The translations under genes were made by a program, and so were the position numbers. The notes under the pieces were generated by a model. The model ran no database searches. It saw only the letters and a program-made list of their open reading frames with translations, and was not told the origin of the DNA. Shown in pieces: positions 1 to 13,308 of a stretch of 64,000 nt of DNA. The DNA comes from Stenogyne calaminthoides (taxonomy: Eukaryota > Streptophyta > Magnoliopsida > Lamiales > Lamiaceae). The stretch lies in assembly GCA_037126765.1 (NCBI GenBank), contig JBBCBC010000007.1, positions 28,281,667 to 28,345,666 on the forward strand, in the 5' to 3' direction. How positions within the stretch are numbered: the first letter of the stretch is position 1; the number at the start of each line of letters is the position of its first letter.

Positions 1-2280
1 CTATTATAACCTTGTTTCGGAAACGTTTTGAAGTCGTCTACATGTCTAAAACCTTCGCCGTCCCTCTAAAACTGACCAACCAGATAGTATTATAATATTT
101 TTCTCTATCGCAACCCTCGTATGATATTGTAATAGTTTTTCCCAACGGATAATATGAGTGGGCAGTATAGGCATTTTTTTTTCATAGATCACTGTAGTAG
201 GGTTTTGCTTGTTCTTGTTGTAAATTTGATTGCAAGGATGAGCGATGTCGGATGGAGGATCAGGTAAAAATAATTGGGGTTTTTGCCATTGGATGGTGAA
301 AACTGTTTCGGCCATAACTTTTGACTCGGGTGTCCGTTTTCCTATTATAACCTTGTTTCGGAAATGTATTGAAGTCGTCTACATGTCTCACACCTTCGCC
401 GTCCCTCTAAAACTGACCTACCGGATAGTATTATAAAATTTTTCTCTATCGCAACCCTCGTGTGATATTGTAATTGTTTTTCCCAACGGATAATATGAGT
501 TGGTAGTATAGGCATTTTTTTTCATAGATCACTGTAGTAGGGTTTTGCTTGTTCTTTTTGTAATTTTGATCGCAAGGATGAGCGATGTTGGATGGAGGAT
601 CTGGAAAAAACGATTGGGGGTTTTGCCATTGGATGGTGAAAACTGTTATGGCCATAACTTTTGACTCGAGTGTCCGTTTTTCTATTATAACCATCTTTCA
701 GAAACGTCTTGAAGTCCTCTACATGTCTCACAGCTTCGCCGTCCCTCTTTAACTTACCCACCAGATAATATTATAATATTTTTCTCTATCGCAACCTTCG
801 TGTGATATTGTATTCGTTTTTCCCAATGGATAATATGAGTGGGTAGTATAGGCATTTTTTTTCATAGATAACTGTAGTAGGGTTTTGCTTGTTCTTGTTG
901 TAATTTTGATCGCAAGGTTGAGCGATGTCGGATGGAGGATCTAGAAAAAAGTTATTGGGGTTTTTGCCATTGGATGGGGAAAACCGTTTTGGCCATAACT
1001 TTTGACTCGGGTATCCGTTTTCCTATTATAACCATGTTTCAGAAACGTCTTGAAGTCCTCTACATGTCTCACAGCTTTGCCGTCCCTCTAAAACTGAACA
1101 ACCGGATAGTATTATAATATCTATCTCTATCGCAACCCTCGTGTGATATTGTAATCGTTTTTCCCAACGGGTAATATGAGTGGATAGTATAGGCATTTTT
1201 TTTTCATAGATCACTGTAGTAGGGTTTTGCTTGTTCTTGTTGTAATTTTGATCGCATGGATGAGCGATGTCGGATGGAGGATCTGGAAAAAATAATTGGG
1301 GTTTTTGCCATTTGATGGTGAAACCTGTTTTGGCCATAACTTTTTACTCGGGTGTCCCTTTTCCTATTATAACCTTGTTTCGGAAACGTTTTGAAGTCGT
1401 CTACATGTCTAACACCTTCGTCGTCCCTCTAAAACTGACCAACCGGATAGTATTATAATATTTTTCTCTATCGCAACCCTCGTGTGATATTGTAATAGTT
1501 TTTCCCAACGGATAATATGAGTGGGTAGTATAGGCATTTTTTTTTTTCATAGATCACTGTATTAGGGTTTTGCTTGTTCTTTTTGTAATTTTGATCGCAA
1601 GGATGAGCGATGTCGGATGGAGGATCTAGAAAAAACGATTAGGGTTTTGCCATTGGATGGTGAAAACTGTTATGGCCATAACTTTTGACTCGAGTGTCCG
1701 TTTTTCTATTATAATCATGTTTCAGAAACGTCTTGAAGTCCTCGACATGTCTTACAGCTTCGCTGTCCCTCTTAAACTGACCCACCGGATAGTATTATAA
1801 TATTTTTCTCTATCGCAACCCTCGTGAGATATTGTAATCGTTTTTCCCAACGGATAATATGAGTGGGTAGTATAGGTATTTTTTTTCATAGATCACTGTA
1901 GTAGGGTTTTGCTTGTTCTTGTTGTAATTTTGATCGCAAGGATGAGCGATGTCAGGTGGAGGATCTAGAAAAAATGATTGGGGTTTTTGCCAGTGGATGG
2001 GGAAAACTGTTTTGGCCATAACTTTTGACTCGGGTGTCCGTTTTCCTATTATAACCATGTTTCAGAAATGTCTTGAAGTCCTCTACATGTCTCACAGCTT
2101 CGCCGTCCCTCTAAAACTGACCAACCGGATAATATTATAATATTTTTCTCAATCGCAACCCTCATGTGATATTGTAATCGTTTTTCCCAACGGATAATAT
2201 GAGTGGGCAGTATAGGTATTTTTTTTCATAGATCACGGTAGTAGGGTTTTGTTTGTTATTGTTGTAATTTTGATCTCAAG

Positions 2281-2429
2281 GATGAGCGATGTCGGATGGA
2301 GGATCTGGTAAAAAGAATTGTTGTAATCGTTTTCCCCAATGGATAATATGAGTGGGTAGTATAGGCATATTTTTTCATAGATCACTGTAGTAGGGTTTTG
2401 CTTGTTCTTGTTGTAATTTTGATTGCAAG
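2281..2429. repeat. Truncated satellite monomer (about 150 bp)
   Basis: The anchor is followed by the next anchor only about 150 bases later instead of 340. About 190 bases are lost: the sequence jumps from the AAAAAGAATTG part of the monomer straight to TTGTAATCGTTTTCCCC. The junction shares TTG on both sides, which suggests deletion between short matches or unequal exchange. Confidence 0.85.
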
Positions 2430-5400
2430 GATGAGCGATGTCGGATGGACGATCTATAAAAAACGATTGGGGTTTTTGGCATTGGATGGGGAAAACTGTT
2501 TTGGCCATAACTTTTTACTCGGGTGTCCGTTTTCCTATTATAACCATGTTTCATAAACGTCTTGAAGTCCTCTACATGTCTCACAGCTTTGCCGTCCCTC
2601 TAAAACTGACCAACCGGATAGTATTATAATATTTTTCTCTATCGCAACCCTCGTGTGATATTGTAATCGTTTTTCCCAACGGATAATATGAGTGGGCAGT
2701 ATAGGCATTTTTTTCATAGATCACTGTAGTAGGGTTTTGCTTGTTCTTGTTGTAATTTTGATCTCAAGGATGATCGATGTCGGATGGAGGATCTGTAAAA
2801 AATAATTGGGGTTTTTCGCCATTGGATGGTGAAAATTGTTTTCGCCATAACTTTTGACTCGAGTGACCATTTTCCTATTATAACCGTGTTTCAGAAACGT
2901 CTTGAAGTCCTCTACATGTGTCACACCTTCTCCGTCTCTCTAAAACTGACCAACCGGATAGTATTATAATATTTTTCTCTATGACAACCCTCGTGTGATA
3001 TTGTAATCATTTTTCCCAACGGATAATATGAGTGGGTAGTATAGGCATTTTTTTTCATAGATCACTGTTGTAAAGTTTTGCTTGTTCCTTTTGTAATATT
3101 GATCGCAAGGATGAGCGATGTCTGATGGAGGATCTGGAAAAAATGATTGGGCTTTTTGCCATTGGATGGTGAAAACTATTTTTGCCATAACTTTTGACTC
3201 GGGTGTCCGTTTTCCTATTATAACCATGTTTCAGAAACGTCTTCAAGTCCTCTAGTTATCTCACAGCTTCGCCGTCCCTCTAAAACTGACCCACCGGATA
3301 GTATTATAATATTTTTCTCTATCGCAACCCTCGTGTGATATTGTAATCGTTTTTCCCAACGGATAATATGAGTGGGCAGTATAGGCATTTTTTTTCATAG
3401 ATCACTGTAGTAGGGTTTTGCTTGTTCTCGTTGTAATTTTGATCGCAAGGATGAGCGATGTCGGATGGAGGACCTGGAAAAAATAATTGGGGTTTTTGCC
3501 ATTGGATGGTGATAACTGTTTTGGCCATAACTTTTGACTCGGGTGTCCATTTTCCTATTATAACCGTTTTTCAGAAACGTCTTGAAGTCCACTACATGTC
3601 TCACAGCTTCACCGTCTCTATAAAACTGACCCACCGGATAATTTTATAATATTTTTCTCTATCGCAACCCTCGTGTGATATTGTAATCATTTTTCCCAAC
3701 GGATAATATGAGTGGGTAGTATAGGCATTTTTTTTCATAGATCACTATAATAGGGTTTTGCTTTTTCTTTTTGTAATTTTGATCGCAAGGATGAGCGATG
3801 TCGGATGGAGGATCTGAAAAAAAATGATTGGGGGTTTTGCCATTGGATGGTGTAAACTGTTTTTGATATAACTTTTGACTCGGGTGTCCGTTTTCTTATT
3901 ATAACCATGTTTTAGAAACATCTTGAAGTCCTCTACATGTCTCACAACTTCGTCGTCCCTCTAAAACTGAACCACCGGATAGTATTATAATATTTTTCTC
4001 TATCGCAACCCTCGTGGGATATTGTAATCGTTTTTCCCAACGGATAATATGAGTAAGTAGTATAGGCATTTTTTTTCATAGATCACTGTAGTAGTATTTT
4101 GCTTGTTCTTTTTGTAATTTTGATCGCAAGGATGAGCGATGTCGGATGGAGGATCTGGAAAAAACGATTGGGGGTTTTGCCATTGGATTGTGAAAACTGT
4201 TATGGCCATAAATTTTGCCTCGAGTGTCCGTTTTATTATTATAACCATGTTTCAGAAACTTCTTGAAGTCCTCTATATGTCTCATAGCATCGCAGTACCT
4301 CTAAAACTGACCCACCGGATAGTATTATAAATTTTTTCTCTATCGCAACCCTCGTGTGATATTGTAATCGTTTTTCCCAATGGATAATATGGGTGGGTAG
4401 CATAGGCATTTTTTTTTCATAGATCAATTTAGTAGGGTTTTGCTTGCTCTTTTGTAGTTTTGATAGCAAGGATGAGCGATGTCGGATGGAGGATCTGGAA
4501 AAAACGATTGGGGTTTTTGCCATTGGATGGTGAAATCTGTTTTGGCCATAAATTTTTACTCGATTGTCCGGTTTTCTATTATAACCATGTTTCAGAAAAG
4601 TCTTGAAGTCCTCTACATGTCTCACAGCTTCGCCGTTCCTCTTAAACTGACCAACCGGATAGTATTATAATATTTTTCTCTATCGCAACCCTAGTGTGAT
4701 ATTGTAATCGTTTTTCACAACGGATAATATAAGTGGGCAGTATAGACATTTTTTTTTCATAGATCACTGTAGTAGGGTTTTGTTTGTTCTTGTTGTAATT
4801 ATGATCGCAAGGATGACCGATGTCGGATGGAGGATCTGGAAAAAACAATTGGGGTTTTTGCCATTGGATGGTTAAAACTGTTTTGGCCATAACTTTTACC
4901 TCGGGTGTCTGTTTTCCTACTATAACCTTGTTTCGAAAACGTTTTGAAGTCGTCTACATGTCTCAAACCTTCGCCGTCCCTCTAAAACTGACCAACCAGA
5001 TAGTATTATAATATTTTTCCCTATCGCAACTCTCGTGTGATATTGTAATCGTTTTTCCCAACGGATAATATGAGTGGGTAGTATAGACATTTTTTTTTCA
5101 TAGATCACTGTAGTAGGGTTTTGCTTGTTCTTTTTGTAATTTTGATCGCAAGGATGAGCGATGTCGGATGGAGGATCTGGAAAAAACGATTGGGGGTTTT
5201 GCCATTGGATGGTGAAAACTGTTATGGCCATAACTTTTGACTCGAGTGTCCGGTTTTCTATTATAACCATGTTTCAGGAACGTCTTGAAGTCCTCCACAT
5301 GTCTCACAGCTTCGCTGTCTCTCTAAAACTGACCCACCGGATAGTATTATAATATTTTTCTCTATCACAACCCTCGTGTGATATTGTAATCGTTATTCCC

Positions 5401-8400
5401 AACGAATAGTATGAGTGTGTAGAATAGGCATTTTTTTTCATAGATCACTGTAGTATAGTTTTGCTTGTTCTTTTTGTAATTTTGATCGCAAGGATGAGCG
5501 ATGTCGGATGGAGGATCTGGAAAAAACGATTGGGGGTTTTGCCATTGGATGGTGAAAACTGTTATGGCCATAACTTTTGACTCGAGTGTCCGTTGTCTAT
5601 TATAACCATGTTTCAGAAACGTCTTGAAGTTCTCTACATGTCTCACAGCTTCGTCGTCCCTCTTTAAACTGACCCACCGGATAGTATTATAATATTTTTC
5701 TCTATCGCAACCCTCGTGTGATGTTGTAATCATTTTTCCCAACGGATAATATGATTGGGTAGTATAGGCATTTTTTTTTCATAGATCAATATAACAGGGT
5801 TTTGCTTGTTCTTTTTGTAATTTTGATCTCAAGGATGAGCGATGTCGGATGGAGGATCTGAAAAAAAATGATTGGGGTTTATGCCATTGGATGGTGTAAA
5901 CTGTTTTTTTCATAAATTTTGACTCGGGTGTCTGTTTTCCTATTATAACCATGTTTCGGAAACGTCTTGAAGTCCTCTAGATGTATCACAGCTTTCCCGT
6001 CCCTCTAAAAATGACCCACAAGATAGTATTTTAATATTTTACTCTATCGCAACCCTCGTGTGATATTGTAATCGTTTTTCCCAACGGATAATATGAGTAA
6101 GTAGTATAGGCATTTTTGTTTCATAGCTCAATGTAGTAGGGTTTTGCTTGTTTTTGTTGTAATTTTGATCGCAAGGATGAGCGATGTCGGATGGAGGATC
6201 TGGAAAAAATCATGGGGGTTTTTCCCTTGGATGGTGAAAACTGTTTTGGTCATAACTTTTGACTCGGGTGTCCGTTTTCCTATTATAACCATGTTTCAGA
6301 AACGCCTTGAAGGCCTCTACATGTCTCACAGCTTCGCCATCCCTCTAAAACTGACCAACCGGATAGTATTATAATATTTTTCTCTATCGCAACCCTCGTG
6401 TGATATTGTTATTATTTTTTCCAACGGATAATATGAGTGGTTAGTATAGGCATTTTTTTTTCATAGATCACTGTAGTAGGGTTTTGCTTGTTCTTGCTGT
6501 AATTTTGATCGTAAGGATGAACGAAATCGGATGGAGGATCTGGTAACGGCGATTGGGGTTTTGGCCATTGGATGGTGAAAACTGTTTTGGCCATAACTTT
6601 TGACTCGGGTGTCCGTTTTCCTAATATAACCATGTTTCAGAAACGTCTTGAAGTCCTCTATATGTATCGCACCTTTCCTGTCCCTCTAAAACTGACCCAC
6701 CGGATAGTACTATAATATTTTTCGCTATCGCAACCCTCGTGTGATATTGTAATAGTTTTTCCCAACGGATAATATGAGTGGGTAGTATAGGCATTTTTTA
6801 TTTCATAGATCACTGTAGTAGGGTTTTGCTTCTTCTTGTTGTAATTCTGATCGCAAGGATGAGCGATGTCAGATGGAGGATCATGAAAAAATGATTTGGG
6901 TTTTTGCCATTTGATGGTGAAAACTGTTTTGGCCAAAAATTTTGACTCGGGTGTCATTTTTCATATTATAACCATGTTTCAGAAACGTCTTGAAGTCCTC
7001 TTGATTTCTCATAGCTTCGACATCCCTCAAAAACTGACCCACCGGATAGTATTATAATATTTTACTCTATCGCAACTCTCGTGTGATATTGTAATCGTTT
7101 TTTCCAACGGATAATATGAGTGGGTAGTATAGGCATTTTTTTTCATAGATCACTGTAGTAGGGTTTTGCTTATTCTTGTTGCAATTTTGATCGCAAGGAT
7201 GAGCGATGTCGGATGGAGGATCTGGAAAAAATGATTGGGGTTTTTGCCATTGGATGGTGAAAACTGTTTTGGCCATAACTTTTTACTCAGGTGTCTGTTT
7301 TCCTATTATAACCATATTTCAGAAACGTCTTGAAGTCCTCTACATGTCTAGCAGCTTCGCCGTTCCTCTTAAACTGACCCACCGGATAGTACTATAATAT
7401 TTTTCGCTATCACAACCCTCGTGTGATATTGTAATCGATTTTCCCAACGGATAATATGAGTGGGTAGTATAGACATTTTTTTTTACATAGATCTCTAGTA
7501 GGGTTTTGCTTGTTCTTGTTGTAATTTTGATCGCAAGGATGAGCGATGTCGGATGGAGGATCTGGAAAAAATGATTGGGGTTTTTGCCATTTGACGGTGA
7601 AAACTGTTTTGGCCATGAATTTTGACTATGGTGTCCTTTTTCCTATTATAACCATGTTTCAGAAACGGCTTGAAGTCCTCTAGATGTCTCACAGCTTCGC
7701 CTTCCCTCTAAAACTGATCCACCGGATAGTATTATAATATTTTTCTCAATCGCAACCATCGTGTGATATTGTAATCGTTTTTTCCAACGGATAATATGAG
7801 TGGGTAGTATAGGCATTTTTTTTCATAGATCACTGTAGTAGGGTTTTGCTTGTTCTTGTTGTAATTTTGATCGCAAGGATGAGCGATGTCGGATGGAGGA
7901 CCTGGAAAAATAATTGGGGTTTTTTGCCATTGGATGGTGAAAACTGTTTTGGCCATAACTTTTGACTCGAGTGTCCATTTTCCTATTATAACCGTGTTTC
8001 AGAAACGTCTTGAAGTCCTCTACATGTCTCACATCTTCTCCGTCTCTCTAAAACTGACCCACCGGATAGTATTATAATTTTTTTTCTATCACAACCCTCG
8101 TGTGATATTGTAATCGTTTTTCCCAATAGATAATATGAGTGGGTAGTATAGGCATTTTTTTTCATAGATCACTGTAGTAAGTTTTTACTTGTTCTTTTTG
8201 TAATTTTGATCGCAAGGATGAGCGATGGCGGATGGAGGATCTGGAAAAAACGATTGGGGTTTTTGCCATTGGATGGTGAAAACTGTTTTTGCCATAACTT
8301 TTGATTCGGGTGTCCGTTTTCCAATTATAACCATGTTTCAGAAACGTCTTGAAGTCTTCTAGTTGTCTCACAGCTTCGCCGTCCCTCTAAAACTTACCCA

Positions 8401-10373
8401 CCGGATAGTATTATAATATTTTTCTCTATCGCAACCCTCGTGTGATATTGTAATCGTTTTTCCCAACGGATAATATGAGTGGGCAGTATAGGCATTTTTT
8501 TCATAAATCATTGTAGTAGGGTTTTGCTTGTTCTTGTTGTAATTTTGATTTCAAGGATGAGCGATGTCGGATGGAGGACCTGGAAAAAACAATTGGGGTT
8601 TTTGCCATTGGATGGTGAAAACTGTTTTGGCCATAATTTTTTACTCGGGTGTCCATTTTCCTATTATAACCATTTTTCATAAACGTCTTGAAGTCCTCTA
8701 CATGTCTCACAGCTTCGCCGTCTCTCTAAAACTGACCCACCGGATAGTATTATAATATTTTTCTCTATCACAACCCTCGTGTGATACTGTAATCATTTTT
8801 CCCAACGGATAATATGGGTGGGTAGTATAGGCATTTTTTTTTCATAGATCACTTTAGTAGGGTTTTGCTTGCTCTTTTTGTAATTTTGATCGCAAGGATG
8901 AACGATGTCGGATGGAGTATCTGGAAAAAACGATTGGGGTTTTTGCCATTGGATGGTGAAATCTGTTTTGGCCATAAATTTTGACTCGGGTGTCCGTTTT
9001 CCTATTATAACCATGTTTTGGAAACGTCTTGAAGTCCTCTAGATGTATCATAGCTTTGCCGTCCCTCTAAAACTGACCCACCAGATAGTATTATAATATT
9101 TTTCTCTATCGCAACCCTCGTGTGATATTGTAATCGTTTTTCCCAAAGGATAATATGAGTAAGTAGTATAGGCATTTTTTTTCATAGATCAATGTAGTAG
9201 GGTTTTGCTTGTTTTAGTTGTAATTTTGATCGCAAGGATGAGCGATGTCGAATGGAGGATCTGCAAAAAATGATTGGGGTTTTTGCCCTTGGATGGTGAA
9301 AACTGTTTTGGTCATAACTTTTGACTCGGGTGTCCGTTTTCCTATAATAACCATGTTTCAGAAACGCCTTGAAGGCCTCTACATGTCTCACAGCTTCGAC
9401 GTCCCTCTAAAACTGACCAACCGGATAGTATTATAATATTTTTCTCTATCGCAACCCTCGTGTGATATTGTTATCGTTTTTCCCAACGGATAATATGAGT
9501 GGTTAGTATAGGCATTTTTTTCATAGATCACTATAGTAGGGTTTTGCTTGTTCTTGTTGTAATTTTGATCATAAGGATGAACGATATCGGATGAAGGATC
9601 TGGAAACGGCGATTGGGATTTTGGCCATTGGATGATGAAAACTGTTTTGTCCATAACTTTTGACTCGGGTGTCCGTTTTCCTATTATAACCATGTTTCAG
9701 AAACGTCATGAAGTCCTCTATATGTATCACACCTTCGCTGTCCCTCTAAGACTGACCCACCGGATAGTACTATAATATTTTTCGCTATCGCAACCCTCGT
9801 GTGATATTGTAATCGTTTTTCCCAACAGGTAATATGAGTGGGTAGTATAGGCATTTTTTATTTCATAGATCACTGTAGTAGGGTTTTGCTTGTTCTTGTT
9901 GTAATTCTGATCGCAAGGATGAGCGATGTCGGATGGAGGATCTGGAAAAAATGATTTGGGTTTTTGCTATTTGATGGTGAAAACTGTTTTGGCCAAAATT
10001 TTTGACTCGGGTGTCATTTTTCCTATTATAACCATGTTTCAGAAATGTCTTGAAGTCCTCTTGATGTCTCATAACTTCGACGTCCCTCTAAAACTGACTC
10101 ACCGGATAGTATTATAATATTTTCTTAATCGCAACTCTCGTGTGTTATTGTAATCGTTTTTTCCAACGGATAATATGAGTGGGTAGTATAGGCATTTTTT
10201 TTTCATAGATCACTGTAGTAGGGTTTTCCTTATTCTTGTTGTAATTTTGATCGCAAGGATGAGCGATGTCGGATGGAGGAACTGGAAAAAATGATTGGGG
10301 TTTTTGCTATTGGATGGTGAAAACTGTTTTGGCCATAACTTTTTACTCGGGTGTCCGTTTTCCTATTATAACC

Positions 10374-10433
10374 ATGTTTCAGAAACGTCTTGAAGTCCTC
10401 TACATGTTTCAGAAACGTCTTGAAGTCCTCTAC
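10374..10433. repeat. 30-bp tandem duplication inside one satellite monomer
   Basis: The 30 bases at 10,374-10,403, starting ATGTTTCAGAAACG, are repeated exactly at 10,404-10,433. The duplication is unique to this monomer, so it is younger than the spread of its block. Being a multiple of three, it leaves the short plus-strand ORF open. Confidence 0.95.
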
Positions 10434-11646
10434 ATGTCTCACACCTTCGTCGTCCCTCTAAAACTGACCAACCGGATAGTATTATAATATTTTTCTCTAT
10501 CACAACCCTCGTGTGATATTGTAATCGTTTTTCCCAACGGATAATATGAGTGGGTAGTATATGCATTTTTTTAATAGATCACTGTAGTAAGGTTTTGCTT
10601 GTTCTTTTTTTAATTTTGATCGCAAGGATGAGCAATGTCGGATGGAGGATCTGGAAAAAACGATTGGGGTTTTTGCCATTGGATGGTGAAAACTGTTTTT
10701 GCCATAACTTTTGATTCGGGTGTCCGTTTTCCACTTATAACCATGTTTTAGAAACATCTTGAAGTCCTCTAGTTGTCGCACAGCTTCGCCGTCCCACTAA
10801 AACTGACCCACCGGATAGTATTATAATATTTTTCTCTATCGCAACCCTCGTGTGATATTGTAATCGTTTTTCCCAAAGGATAATATGAGTAGGCAGTATA
10901 GGCATTTTTTTCATAGATCACTGTAGTAGGGTTTTGCTTGTTCTTGTTGTAATTTTGATCGCAAGGATGAGCGATGTCGGATGGAGGACCAGGAAAAAAT
11001 AATTGGGGTTTTTGCCATTGGATGGTGAAAACTGTTTTGGCCATAACTTTTGACTCGGGTGTCCATTTTCCTATTATAACCGTTTTTCAGAAACGTCTTG
11101 AAGTCCACTACATGTCTCACAGCTTAGCCGTCTCTCTAAAATTGACCCACCGCATAGTATTATAATATTTTTCTCTATCGCAACCCTCGTGTGATATTGT
11201 AATCATTTTTCCCAACGGTTAATATGAGTGGGTAGTATAGGTATTTTTTTCATAGATCACTATAATAGGGTTTTGCTTGTTCTTTTTGTAATTTTGATCG
11301 CAAGGATGAGCGATGTCGGATGGAGGATCTGAAAAAAAATGATTTTGGTTTTTGCCATTGGATGGTGTAAACTGTTTTTGCCATAACTTTTCACTCGGGT
11401 GTCCGTTTTCTTATTATAACCATGTTTTAGAAACATCTTGAAGTCCTCTACATGTGTCACAGCTTTGCCATCCCTCTAAAACTGACCCACCGGATAGTAT
11501 TATAATATTTTTCTCTATCGCAACCCTCGTGTGATACTGTAATCGTTTTTCCCAACGGATAATATGGGTGGGTAGTATAGGCATTTTTTTTTCATAGATC
11601 ACTTTAGTAGGGTTTTGCTTGCTCTTTTTGTAATTTTGATCGCAAG

Positions 11647-11950
11647 GATGAGCGATGTCGGATGGAGGATCTGGAAAAAAACGATGCCATAAATTTTGAC
11701 TCGGGTGTCCGTTTTCCTATTATAACCATGTTTCAGAAACGTCTTGAAGTCCTCTAGATGTATCACAGCTTTGCCGTCCCTTTAAAACTGACCCACAAGA
11801 TAGTATTATAATATTTTTCTCTATCGCAACCCTCGTGTGATATTGTAATCTTTTTTCCCAACGGATAATATGAGTAAGTAGTATAGGCTTTTTTTTTCAT
11901 AGATCAATGTAGTAGGGTTTTGCTTGTTTTTGTTGTAATTTTGATCGCAA
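11647..11950. repeat. Satellite monomer with internal deletion
   Basis: About 36 bases are missing where AAAAAACGAT joins directly to GCCATAAATTTTGAC; the monomer is about 304 bases. Equivalent monomers at 5834 and 8896 lack this deletion, so it arose after the block was copied. Confidence 0.8.
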
Positions 11951-13308
11951 GGATGAACGATGTCGGATGGAGGATCTGGAAAAAATGTTTGGTGTTTTTG
12001 CCCTTGGATGGTGAAAACTGTTTTGGTCATAACTTTTGACTCGGGTGTCCATTTTCCTATTATAACCATGTTTCAGAAATGTCTTGAAGGCCTCTACATG
12101 TCTCATAGCTTCGTCGTCCCTCTAAAACTGACCAACCGGATAGTATTATAATATTTTTCTCTATCGCAACCCTCGTGTGATATTGTTATCGTTTTTCCCA
12201 ATGGATAATATGAGTGGGTAGTATAAGCATTTTTTTTTCATAGATCACTGTAGTAGGGTTTTGCTAGTTTTGTTGTAATTTTGATCGCAAGGATGAGCGA
12301 TGTCGGATGGAGAATCTGAAAACGACGATTGGGGTTTTGGCCATTGGATGGTGAAAACTGTTTTGGCCATAACTTTTGACTCGGGTGTCCGTTTTTGTAT
12401 TATAACCATGTTTCAGAAACGTCTTGAAGTCCTCTATATGTATCACAGCTTTGACGTACTTCTAAAACTGACCCACCGGATAGTACTATAATATTTTTTG
12501 CTATCGCAACCCTCGTGTGATATTGTAATCATTTTTCCCAAGGGATAATATGAGTGGGTAGTATAGGCATTTTTTTCATAGATCACAGTAGTAGGGTTTT
12601 GCTTGTTCTTGTTGTAATTTTGATCACAAGGATGAGCGATGTCGGATGGAGGATCTGGAATAAATGATTTGGGTTTTTGCCATTTGATGGTGAAAACTGT
12701 TTTGGCCATAATTTTTGACTCGGGTGTCCTTTTTCCTATTATAACCATATTTCAGAAACGTCTTGAAGTCCTCTTGATGTCTCAAAACTTCGACTCCCTC
12801 TAAAACTGACCAACCGGATAGTATTATAATATTTTTCTCTATCACAACTCTCATGTGATATTGTAATTGTTTTTCCCAACGGATAATATGAGTGGGTAGT
12901 ATAGGCATTTTTTTTTCATAGATCACTGTAGTAGGGTTTTGATTATTCTTGTTGTAATTTTGATCGCAGGGATGAGGGATGTCGGACGGAGGATCTGGAA
13001 AAATAGATTGGGGTTTTTGCCATTGGATGGTGAAAGCTGTTTTGGCCATAACTTTTTACTCGGGAGTCCGTTTTCCTATTATAACCATGTTTCAGAAACG
13101 TCTTCAAGTACTCTACATGTCTAACAGCTTCGCCGTCCCTCTTAAACTGACCACCGGATAGTACTATAATATTTTTCGCTATCGGAACCCTCGTGTGATA
13201 TTGTAATCGATTTTCCCAACGGATAATATGAGTGGGTAGTATAGACATGTTTTTTTACATAGATCACTAGTAGGGTTTTGCTTGTTCTTGTTGTAATTTT
13301 GATCGCAA

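Larger units (their letters stand above)
5834..13308. repeat. Higher-order repeat zone: variant monomers in a recurring order (7-9 monomer blocks)
   Basis: Distinct variants recur in the same order. Monomers with CTCTAGTTGTC-type ends start at about 8217 and 10,627. They are followed by one with GTGTCCATTTTCC (8556, 10,967), one with CTCTAGATGTATCA (5834, 8896, 11,647), one with CCCTTGGATGG plus TTTTGGTCATAAC (6176, 9237, 11,951), one with ACGGCGATTGG or ACGACGATTGG (6517, 9576, 12,292), one with GATTTGGGTTTTTGC (6857, 9917, 12,631), and one with TTTTTACTC (7197, 10,257, 12,971). A TTTGACTATGGTGTCC monomer follows in two of the three blocks (7538, 13,309). Block spacings are about 3.06 and 2.71 kb, differing by whole monomers. 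Related monomers at 3109, 3449 and 3789 match 10,627, 10,967 and 11,306. Confidence 0.8.
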
